DNA from: Paramecium octaurelia
Lineage: Eukaryota; Ciliophora; Oligohymenophorea; Peniculida; Parameciidae
Assembly: GCA_905182995.1 (NCBI GenBank)
Contig: CAJJDP010000146.1
Location: 2,758-66,757 of the forward strand
Reading direction: 5' to 3'
Length of the DNA stretch: 64,000 nt
Under the pieces are notes generated by a model. That model made no database searches. It was given only the letters and a program-made list of their open reading frames with translations, and had not been told where the DNA came from. Of this stretch, positions 53,897-62,856 are shown piece by piece; position 1 is the first letter of the stretch; every line of letters begins with the position of its first letter. A program made the translations under genes and the position numbers.

Positions 53897-53988
53897 TAGT
53901 TATATAAATATTATAAAATTTGGAATATAAAATCAAAATTCGTAATTTTTTATACACAATTATTAAAATAAATCAATTTTTCAGATCG

Positions 53989-54207
53989 ATGGGAGTAATC
54001 AAAATGAATTTTGCGATCGGCTTCACTGCTTTGTGCTTTTAGGCATTGGTCCTTTATCCTTGTCACGAGACGATATCGGAATAAGTGGACAAATTGGAGA
54101 AAAACATTGTGAGATTGGAATAGATGGAAGTGGAATTGAAAACTCATATGGAGAGGAATCAACAGTTGATCAAGCAAAGGATAATTACGAATGGAAAGAG
54201 TGCCTGA
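53989..54207 (+). CDS. Small single-pass membrane/coiled-coil protein, paralogue 1
   Basis: 72 aa (67 if the second Met is used). A short hydrophobic N-terminal segment (FAIGFTALCFQALVLYP) is followed by a charged amphipathic helix (ISEQVDKLEKNIVRLEQ) and a Lys/Arg-rich end. The next gene, at 54484, encodes a clear paralogue sharing FQA.VLYP.H..ISEQV..L.KN. Size and layout suit a small organelle-membrane subunit, for example mitochondrial, but I do not recognise the family. The whole gene recurs at 55332-55550. Confidence 0.6.
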
Positions 54208-54483
54208 TGTGATTTTTTCTACATTTGTGTTTTTTGTATATTAAATATAAATAATGTCATCCTAAAAATAGTAGCAATAATATAAATAATCTAAAAAGAC
54301 AATTTTAGAGTGACTCTTGCACACCAAGGGAGTAAGGGGAAGTTAAGTGGAGGAGTTTGATCTAAAAATAGAACCAACCTAATGATTTCTAGAATATGAT
54401 GGAAAATATCTTCCTTCAAAGCATAAAAATAGTTTGAAGAGAAATTAATTATTAAATTAAGTAAGATAAACTTGGCAATAATA
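54208..54483. other. Spacer with open frame interrupted by TGA
   Basis: Between the two small paralogues. A frame from ATG 54254 has good protein quality but meets TGA at 54311 and 54383 (VEEFDLKIEPTQ before the second, FLEYDGKYLPSKHKN after it). A 27-nt GT...AG segment (54310-54336) would remove the first TGA without shifting frame; no normal intron removes the second. It could be a small gene of about 34 aa, a pseudogene, or chance. Confidence 0.3.
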
Positions 54484-54675
54484 ATGGTTCTCCCCAAAAT
54501 TAACATGTTTGTTGGAATCTGCGCATTAAGCTTTTAGGCCTTTGTGCTTTACCCTTGGCATAATGTGATATCCGAGCAAGTCGAAAGTTTGGATAAAAAT
54601 GTTAGAATACTAGAAGTAATGCAGCAATAGCTCGTAAAGGAAGCTGAGCAACTACAAAAATTGAACCCAATTTGA
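54484..54675 (+). CDS. Small single-pass membrane/coiled-coil protein, paralogue 2
   Basis: 63 aa, intronless. It has the same layout as the gene at 53989: hydrophobic N-terminal segment (MFVGICALSFQAFVLYP), the shared motif with His and ISEQV, then a charged helix (ESLDKNVRILEVMQQQLV). About half the aligned residues match, so this is an older tandem duplication, distinct from the exact 1342-bp copy. Function unknown. Recurs at 55827-56018. Confidence 0.6.
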
Positions 54676-54795
54676 TACATATTCATATATTTCTTTCAAT
54701 ATCACAATATGTATATCGTATAAACTATAATCCTAATTGAATCTATTTTTAGATGTATAATGATTCAAATTTATTTTGGTTGTTATAATCAAATT

Positions 54796-54796
54796 N
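54796..54796. other. Single undetermined base (n), probable assembly join
   Basis: The only n noticed in the window, lying exactly between the two copies of the 1342-bp duplication. It marks a scaffold gap of unknown size rather than an ordinary ambiguous base. Confidence 0.9.
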
Positions 54797-55086
54797 TTCC
54801 TTTAAGAATAATGTCAAATAAAATTAATCTTTTGACTGATTAAAAGTATGATGGACTCATTAATTAATTATCCAAATTGCCAATAAATTAGAAAGCGGGA
54901 ATAATAATTCTCATGAATTGAAAATAAATTTAGATCTATTAACAAACACACTATAATCGTTCTTTCATAATATTATAATCTCTGTTATTTCATTATTCTC
55001 CAATATCTTATAGATCATTACATAATTAAATAGACATATTTATAATGTTTATTTGAGAATGTTCTGTTCATCTGATTCCTTTTTAT

Positions 55087-55239
55087 ATGAGAAACGAATT
55101 GCAGTATTTGACAGTGGAGAGAGAGAAGCAAGTTCTTCATTCCAAAGTAGGAGGTTTAACTGTGAATAGGAGGAAATTAAGTTTTTAAAAGTTTAACGGA
55201 GTAATTTAAGTTAATAATCAACAGAATAACTATAAATGA
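55087..55239 (+). CDS. Second copy of small unknown protein/exon
   Basis: Same sequence as 53744-53896, in the second copy of the duplication; probably not a separate gene. Confidence 0.3.
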
Positions 55240-55331
55240 TAGTTATATAAATATTATAAAATTTGGAATATAAAATCAAAATTCGTAATTTTTTATACAC
55301 AATTATTAAAATAAATCAATTTTTCAGATCG

Positions 55332-55550
55332 ATGGGAGTAATCAAAATGAATTTTGCGATCGGCTTCACTGCTTTGTGCTTTTAGGCATTGGTCCTTTAT
55401 CCTTGTCACGAGACGATATCGGAATAAGTGGACAAATTGGAGAAAAACATTGTGAGATTGGAATAGATGGAAGTGGAATTGAAAACTCATATGGAGAGGA
55501 ATCAACAGTTGATCAAGCAAAGGATAATTACGAATGGAAAGAGTGCCTGA
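55332..55550 (+). CDS. Second copy of small membrane/coiled-coil paralogue 1
   Basis: Same sequence as 53989-54207. Likely an assembly duplicate rather than a further gene. Confidence 0.4.
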
Positions 55551-55826
55551 TGTGATTTTTTCTACATTTGTGTTTTTTGTATATTAAATATAAATAATGT
55601 CATCCTAAAAATAGTAGCAATAATATAAATAATCTAAAAAGACAATTTTAGAGTGACTCTTGCACACCAAGGGAGTAAGGGGAAGTTAAGTGGAGGAGTT
55701 TGATCTAAAAATAGAACCAACCTAATGATTTCTAGAATATGATGGAAAATATCTTCCTTCAAAGCATAAAAATAGTTTGAAGAGAAATTAATTATTAAAT
55801 TAAGTAAGATAAACTTGGCAATAATA

Positions 55827-56018
55827 ATGGTTCTCCCCAAAATTAACATGTTTGTTGGAATCTGCGCATTAAGCTTTTAGGCCTTTGTGCTTTACCCTTG
55901 GCATAATGTGATATCCGAGCAAGTCGAAAGTTTGGATAAAAATGTTAGAATACTAGAAGTAATGCAGCAATAGCTCGTAAAGGAAGCTGAGCAACTACAA
56001 AAATTGAACCCAATTTGA
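55827..56018 (+). CDS. Second copy of small membrane/coiled-coil paralogue 2
   Basis: Same sequence as 54484-54675. Likely an assembly duplicate rather than a further gene. Confidence 0.4.
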
Positions 56019-56192
56019 TACATATTCATATATTTCTTTCAATATCACAATATGTATATCGTATAAACTATAATCCTAATTGAATCTATTTTTAGATGTA
56101 TAATGATTCAAATTTATTTTGGTTGTTATAATCAAATTCTTATAAGTCAATTCTGTAACACCGCTTGATCTTCAAGTCAATTCCCATTTGAG

Positions 56193-56533
56193 ATGAGAGG
56201 CACAAACAAGAATGGAGGCCACGATCAATTGGGAATGTGGACATTTGAACTAAGCCTGAAGGATGGTGGAGTTTCTGGGATTCATTGGTGGGGATTGAGA
56301 ATGTAAGGCTTCTGAATCAAGATTCTAAGGGATTCGAGGTGCGAGGAGGAGATTGGAGGGAAGACGATATTTTGTGGAATTAGATTGAAAAATCTGCTTA
56401 ATTAATATTTTTATAAAAATTTCTATATATATATTAGATCATAATATAAAAGAAGTGCACTTATATTAATAGTGATAATATTAAATAAGTTAATGTTAAA
56501 GAATTACTTATAATTCAATTTATAATTTTATGA
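56193..56533 (+). CDS. Small protein, unknown; 3' end uncertain
   Basis: Not recognised. If a 29-nt intron at 56271-56299 is removed, the first 55 or so residues are coherent and polar: GGHDQLGMWTFELSLKDGG before the junction, then NVRLLNQDSKGFEVRGGDW and REDDILWNQIEKSA. The region is clearly less AT-rich than the spacers. After that the frame runs through AT-rich DNA to a TGA at 56531 that overlaps the next gene's ATG, so the real 3' end is probably earlier through an unseen intron. Without the intron the frame stops at a TGA near 56315. Confidence 0.4.
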
Positions 56534-59500
56534 ATAAGGGAGAATAATCTCAATATTTATTAGAGCAAAGTAATAATAATACGAAATCGTTTGCTGAAAG
56601 TATGTTTGTTTAGGTGATTTAGACACTTCTCCAAATAAGAGTTTGGTGCAATATTCAATTATATAGGCGATGCTCGAATTCAAAATAAAGGAGCATCCAA
56701 TCTAGCCTGGGGAATTGATTAACAGTTCAATAGCTGAGGAGGCTCCTCGGTTTTTGGAGAGAGGGGCGGACTACTCTTCTAAAATGCATGACAATGAGAA
56801 TATTCTGTTTAGCAAGCAGAAGCCAAGTCAGCGAATGAGTCACGTATATCCTTCCTATATGTCCGAAAATTCTATATAGATTGATTAGGAGCAAATAGAG
56901 ATGATCGAACATACATACTCTGTTGAATAGATATAAAAGATATTGAAGACGAACATCAAGGATGGATTGAATGATCAATAGGTCTAGGAGAAAATCGCAA
57001 AGTTTGGTTTAAACAAAATTACCAGCAAACATGCAAATGTGCAGTTGCGAGAAGTGTTCAACCTATTTACATTAGCATTAGTTATAGCTATAGTGTTGTC
57101 GATAGTTGGATATTTGTATGATGAGAAGGAGCACATTTCATTTCTGATTGAAATTATTAGTTTATTGGCGATTCTAGTGTTTACACACATAATAACATTC
57201 ACGTCGTATCAAAAGAAGAAGAAACTCTTTCAATAATTCAATCAGATAATCACCAATGACGAAGTGATTGTTATAAGAAATGGCTAAAAGTAAAAAATCT
57301 CCTCGGAATAATTGGTGAAGGGAGATCTGATTGAATTGAATTCCAATTACAAAGTGCCAGCTGATTGTAGAATCATACTATCCCAACAATTGAGTGTGGA
57401 CAATTTTATATTCACTGGAGATTGTCAGCCAATATTGTTGGAATCAGAAGAGAGCAATCACAAATCCATATTTGAAGCAAGGAACGTTGCCTTCTTAGGA
57501 GTAGGTTGTGTTTTTGGGGAAGGAAGAGCCATAGTCATAAACACAGGCAATTAGACTATTCTGGGGAAACTAGCCAAGAAGATAGATGTTCCCATGTCCA
57601 TTTCGCACATCGATTATCAAGTCTAGAAGTATTTGATTTTAAGTTATTAAGAATTATATAGATTACTACTCTGATAATATTTTCATTCATCATCATAACA
57701 ATCATCGGATGGATATTTGAAGAGTACCAGAATGGACACTACGACTTCACCTTCCTAATCAACACAATCATCATCATCATTCTATCCAAGTATCAAATAC
57801 TTTAATGTAGTCTTCCCTTCACTTTGATGTTGTTGATCTCCTATTCCAAGAGGAAGATTGTCTCAATCATGCAAGACCAGAGTATATTATTGAAGGATGT
57901 TGACGTGATCGAGAGTCTGACTCAAATGAGTTTGCTCTTGATCAATAAGGAAGCTGTCCTGGTGTCGGGATAACAACCCAAGAAGATAATCCTCGACAAT
58001 CAAATATATCACATTAACAAAATTAAGAACTATCAGAGTATCAATATCTTATATTTGATAGACTTACTTAATTGTATCCATTATTGCATCTATCAGGAGA
58101 ATTATTCCTTGGAAGAGTCTTACAACAAATAGGACATCTAGCAAATAATGAGACAATTTATCCGAGATTACAGGATTGACGATTACAGAATTGTTCAATA
58201 GAGACAGTTCACTGCAATAGAACGATATTGTTTGACCATAGTGTAGAATATGGAATTCAAGTCTCAGTATATTGTGTATTTGATGGGTTCGCCTGAAGTC
58301 ATTTCATAAAAACTATTCAGGTCTGGAAGTCAAGAGGAGATTGAGTATTTGAATACTCACAGAAATTTGGCAAAGAAAGGGTACTCGCTCATTTCATTTG
58401 CTGAGAAACTCTTGATCCTAGATGAGAACTACAGATTTGACATTGCCAACACGAACGAATTCAATTTTAATTTGAATCACGCAACCAATTTAGGTACGAT
58501 TGCCTTGAAATTGACCATCACTCCCATCATTCGGACAGTGCTGTAGAAATTGAACTTGTCTGGAATTAGAGTTGTGTTAATGTAATCTATTTACATATAA
58601 AAAGGACTGGTGATTTTCCTGAAACTGCAGAATATATTGCTTAGGAGTCGCAATTAGTTTGTAATCCTAAAATAGTTACAGGTAATGATTTAGAAGATCA
58701 TGAATAATTAGATGAGAATTAATAATAAAAAGAGTAGGCAGATGAAGAATCAATCAATACAAAACTATGTACATAATTAAATACAATATATGCAAGAATA
58801 AATCCAGCATAAAAATTAATGGTTATATCTGCTTTTTAAAAACAAGGATATAAAGTTGGAATGATTGGTTTTGATACAATTGATTCACCTGCCTTAAGAA
58901 AGTGTGACGTAAGTTTTGCGTTGAATAGATCTGATGAATTAGCTAAATAATCCTCTAAAGTTATTTTGATGAGTAATGAACAACAGGAATTGGAGTAGAT
59001 ACTGAAATGCATCTACCATGGCAGACGATTCACTGATAACCTAATTAAACAAATTAAATTGTGTTTGAGTAATAAATTCGGTCAATTCATCCCCATTCTC
59101 TTAATGTTGTTTTTTGGGATTCCATTGCCACTCACTAGTTTTGGAATATTGTATATAACATTTGTGCTGGAAATTCTGGTCTTGGGAGTATTGAATGAAA
59201 ATGAGGAAGTCGACATCATCATCAGAGAACCAAGCAGTGTCAAGATATTCACTAAACTCCAACATTTCTTAAGATGGATCCTCACTCACGGAGTTTTGGC
59301 TGCATCATCCGGAATGATGAGTTATTTGGTTACAATGCATTATTTTGGATTTCAAAGCAAATCCTTACCTGGAATCATTTATAAAGCTGGATATTCAAGT
59401 CAAATATTCAATTCTACTGATTTCTACAACTTCAATTCTTCAGACCAATATTTGGGCAATCTGAATTTAATCAACCCCCAACCATTATCACAAAACCCTT

Positions 59501-60009
59501 TTATCACCTTCTAATTTTATAAACATTTCAATAAGGAATCTGAATTTGACTTCAGAAATGTTATCGTCAAATTGAATGAAACCGATCAATCTTGGATTAC
59601 CAATTTTATCACCAGCAACTCCGATATTTGCAAATTGAATGACTCAGAACTCTGTTACTCATACCTCTCTTTGGATATTGCTCAATTAGGGTTCATCTAT
59701 GGATTCATCATGTGGGGATGGCTACACGTTTTCCTGGGCAGAACAAGAATCCTATCATTCAGATATCAGAAATTGAACAAAGTAAATTATTATATTATCA
59801 TTTTGTAGAAGTTGGTCTATTCCTATTTAATTTCACTATTTTTAGTGTTACTCATGTACATACCCTACATGATTTATTATTTTCCAGACAGAGATGTTAA
59901 TTTCATTGGAGTCATTGGCCTGCCTTGCACTCCCATTTTAATTCTGTACTTTTGCTTCAATGAAATTACTTCTTAGAGAAAATTAAGAAAGTTAAAGAAA
60001 ATTTTATGA
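56530..60009 (+). CDS. P2C-like P-type ATPase homologue lacking catalytic motifs (pseudoenzyme)
   Basis: 1125 aa after removing introns at 56600-56622, 57621-57643, 58647-58675 and 59782-59808 (23, 23, 29 and 27 nt). The fold follows Na,K/H,K-ATPase alpha subunits: the N-terminal GLN..Q...KIAKFGLNKIT segment, M1-M2, the actuator domain VKGDLIELNSNYKVPADCR, RNVAFLGVG...GRAIVINTGNQT, nucleotide domain, ARINPAQKLMVISAFQKQG, and after M4 the IPLPLTSFGILYITFVLE region of M5-M6. The catalytic motifs are changed: TGES is TGDC (residues 288-291), the DKTGT phosphorylation site is NKEAV (Asn at about 457), and GDGVNDSPAL is GFDTIDSPAL (about 755). The frame is intact with normal introns, so this is a conserved but probably catalytically inactive relative. 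It is convergent with the next gene (35 bp apart). Confidence 0.85.
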
Positions 60010-60044
60010 TCATTTTATAACTTATAAGTATTGTTCATATCCTA

Positions 60045-60767
60045 TCAAACATTGCATCTATTTCTATACTATTATACATTGCACATATGCCAAATCTAAT
60101 CCACCAGGGTTTATTATGAAAAGTTCTCGTACATCTTGAATGTGTCCATTGGCAATATGTCCGGCTCAAAAAAGAACCCGTATGCTATTACTGCAGTCAT
60201 CGCTACGAATGCAATTGCGGTGTTCGCTTTTCGATGATTGTAATACTTTCTTTTTCATTTTTAAATATTTTACCTCTAAATACCAATCTGGTACAAACAC
60301 TCGGTTGCTCTCGCAAACAAATAAACTCTTAAGATATTTTGAACATGCGGCTTCTAAGTTATAAAACTCAACCCTCCTGCGATAAAACCAGAAATTGCCG
60401 CATTCCAACCATCCTCCTTATTTCTTATTGCTCTCAATAGACATTAAATGCATTTAATTAAAAATGTCTATGTGCCCATAAATAACCCTAAATGAAAATT
60501 GGTTCTATTCAGTAGTGCATTTATACATTACCTATTGATCAAAATTTGAAAAACCAACTTGATTTTATTCGATGATTTGATAATCTTCTTAGAACTCATA
60601 ACCAACATTATGGCATTTAAAAAAAGCTTAGCCAAAAATGCCTTAGTGAATGCCTCAACCAGTCCTCTTGACATATTTACCACACAAGAATTCTTGTGCT
60701 AACAAAAAGGGGTTGTAGAATAAAGTAACTTGCATAAGTATTTTAATGTATTTGATTTTCTTTACAT
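60045..60767 (-). CDS. TMEM135/Tim17-family-like membrane protein
   Basis: 223 aa after removing introns at 60505-60531 (27 nt) and 60250-60273 (24 nt). A short Cys-containing N-terminus (about residues 10-30) precedes hydrophobic helices. The core GLFMGTQTFLIKC, LLRAIRNKEDGWNAAI, SGFIAGGLSF and ILRVYLFARATECLY follows the TMEM135/PMP52 pattern, which is related to Tim17/22/23 translocase subunits. A later TM segment is FVAMTAVIAYGFFFEPDILP. Animal TMEM135 is linked to peroxisomes and mitochondrial dynamics; here the role is inferred. The protein is shorter than animal TMEM135 (about 458 aa). The start was chosen as the ATG that keeps the Cys-rich N-terminus in frame. Confidence 0.7.
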
Positions 60768-61066
60768 TTATTTATATACTAATTATTTTTTATGGAAAAA
60801 TTTTTCAAATTCACATTTTATATTACACAACAATCACTATTCTAATAATCATCTTAGCTGCTTTACAATTCTACTTTCCCTTAATTCTCATCCTAAATTC
60901 CTACATAAGATCTACAATATCAACTTTTATTCTATTTAAGTAATCATAAACCCCTTTATAAATATTTAATATATTATTTTGACGTTTTCTCATTTTAAGA
61001 TAAAATAAGGTTATTTTCAAAAGAACTAAAGTGACACTTCTTCTTAATCAGAATGTTATTTAGTGG

Positions 61067-61585
61067 ATGTCCTTTTAAAATACAATATTGTTTAAGACCA
61101 ATTATGATAGAGATCGATCTTATACAATTTATGGAAAAATGCCTTGCATTGTATCACTAATTAAGTGGGATTAGTAGAAAGCATAGGGACATAAATTCAG
61201 ATAGCTAAATATTTTACTCTACTTTAATGCATAAGGGGACATAAAGAAAGTCTCCATTTTGATATGTCGAGAGTTATCATTCAGTAGACAGAGAGAAACT
61301 AACTAAATAAGGGAATGCAGAGGGTATTGTGAAAAGATTTTTGAAAATCCCGTTCAACCTTCGTTTATCAGTCGAATTTTGGAACACACAGATTAAATAG
61401 GAATTTATAGAAATGTTCATTAAAGCAAATTTACAATCTTTACAAGGTGTTTAATGGCATTAAAAGTAGCATTTTTTAAATAGATTGAAACCAAGGTAGA
61501 AAAGTTTTTTAATAGAGATAATCAATATTAGAAATTCAGATAGTAGAGGAACACGATATATTTATCTAAAAGATAATAGTTCTGA
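61067..61585 (+). CDS. Conserved-looking protein of unknown function
   Basis: Not recognised. Intronless 172 aa from MSFQNTILFKTNYDRDR to a TGA. It is basic, with three Cys in the centre (ILICRELSFSRQRE, ECRGYCEKIF) and a Lys/Arg/Gln-rich C-terminal helix. Charge distribution and moderate G/C content make it better than chance frames nearby. No membrane segment is seen. The 300 bp upstream (60768-61066) are AT-rich and contain only a short hydrophobic frame (60746-60982) that overlaps the antisense gene start and is probably not real. Confidence 0.5.
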
Positions 61586-62319
61586 GTATTAATAGGATCA
61601 AATTGTTTTTCACTTATGAGATTTGAATATGTGTAACATAGGTGAATAATTGTATTTTATTAAAGTTAAATTCGGATCTTTTAGTGTATTGTTTTTTTAT
61701 TAATAAATTTAAATTTTCATCAATTATATTCTTGGAAAATAAAAGGAAGGACAATTTGAATAAAATTAATAATCCATATTTTATTTTGTCACTAGATGGA
61801 AATTTAAGATAGCCATTGGTGGTCAATGGAAAATTCTAATCATACAGTCTTTTAAAGACATACACTAAATCAAGAGCTTTGACATAGATGATTATCGAAG
61901 AATTTTACAGAAAGTTGAATTAGACGAATTGAAATTGTAGAATTTAGGATGAATTGAGTTGAAATACCTTATAGATTTAAAATAAATATTATCGAATGAA
62001 ATTTTGATTTTTGATCTATAATAATATTACCTATTAAAAATACCAGAAAGCTTAAATGTAAGAATGAACAAAACCCATATAATTGCAATAAATATATAGC
62101 ATTAGCTTTAAGAAAGTTGAAATTAGTAATTCTTCAAGTTCAATAAATCTATCATAATATCCAATTAAGTATCTACAAAAACAATAGAAAGAAATGAATT
62201 AGGTTAATCTTGTTTTATTTATGGCTGTGTAAATAGTTAACTATATATATAGCCTTATTTATCCTTGAAAATAATACATCATTTAAAATCTACTTCCTAA
62301 AATTATACATATGCATTTT
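61586..62319. other. Intergenic with a doubtful open frame
   Basis: A plus-strand frame from about 61630 to TGA at 61930-61932 reads like protein (NKRKDNLNKINNPYFILSL, then QPLVVNGKFQSYSLLKTYT), but no ATG lies near its start, and antisense and other frames are also open. It could be an exon of an unidentified gene. The rest is AT-rich without features. Confidence 0.25.
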
Positions 62320-62370
62320 CATACCCAACAGATTTGAATTCTGCCCCTTAGACCACTCGGCCAGCATGTC
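62320..62370 (-). tRNA. tRNA-like element, incomplete
   Basis: Read on the minus strand from 62370, the sequence begins GACATGC, then TGGCCGAGTGGTCTAAGG, a textbook class II (Ser/Leu/Sec-type) D arm and internal A box. It is followed by a hairpin CAGA-ATTCAAA-TCTG. Taken as an anticodon arm the 7-nt loop would carry TCA (reads UGA); taken as a T arm it would be a weak B box. No matching 3' acceptor strand (GCATGTC) or second T arm follows, so the element is truncated or a tRNA-derived fragment. A 16-bp palindrome (CAGCAT/ATGCTG stem) overlaps its 5' end. Confidence 0.35.
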
Positions 62371-62856
62371 TATGCTGAGAATTCATATTGAGAATCAACT
62401 ATTTTGAAGGATTTACATAAAATAATATATTGTTGTAGGATTAAATTTGCGTAAATTTTCAACCCATTCAAATTAACCTAACAACTTTATTATTATTTAA
62501 TAAAAACTGTCCATGATATTATCCTTTTAATGAATTTCTAATAAACTATGTTATAACAAGTATTATTCGTATTCATCTAGTTACGATCTTTTATTGTTCA
62601 ATAAACATTGAATGTTTTCAGTCTAATTGTATTAAAAATTTAAAAAATGCTTTCTGATCAAGATAATCCATACATATAAATTATATTATGACGATAGAAT
62701 AAGCCTAATAGAATTTGTAATCAGAAATTGCCATAAAAAATATAAAAAGAGTATTCATAACGAAATAATTGTATAAAAATAATAATTAAAAGAAATTAAA
62801 TGAATTAAACATAAATTTATTCTCCTAAAATTTAATAAGTCAATCAGAATTATGAA
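62371..62856. other. Intergenic, presumed promoter of the VIT/VWA gene
   Basis: About 490 bp of AT-rich DNA between the tRNA-like element and the last gene. A 68-codon minus-strand frame at 62755-62961 overlaps the VWA gene start and looks like a chance frame. Confidence 0.4.

Larger units (their letters stand above)
53454..54795. repeat. Direct duplication, copy 1 (1342 bp)
   Basis: This segment recurs at 54797-56138 with a constant offset of 1343 and no difference noticed by eye. The copies meet at a single n. Exact identity, including AT-rich spacers, plus the n points to two contigs whose overlapping ends were placed side by side rather than merged. It contains three small putative genes. 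Confidence 0.9.
54797..56138. repeat. Direct duplication, copy 2 (1342 bp)
   Basis: Repeats 53454-54795. Unique sequence resumes at 56139, so if one copy is an artefact the true order is 53453, one copy, then 56139 onward. Confidence 0.9.

Noticed and set aside
54797-56138. Recent tandem gene duplication
   Set aside because: Complete identity including spacers and the n at the junction make an assembly overlap more likely.
60746-60982. Hydrophobic plus-strand frame of about 78 codons
   Set aside because: Overlaps the first exon of the TMEM135-like gene antisense, is T-rich and has no neighbour or domain support.
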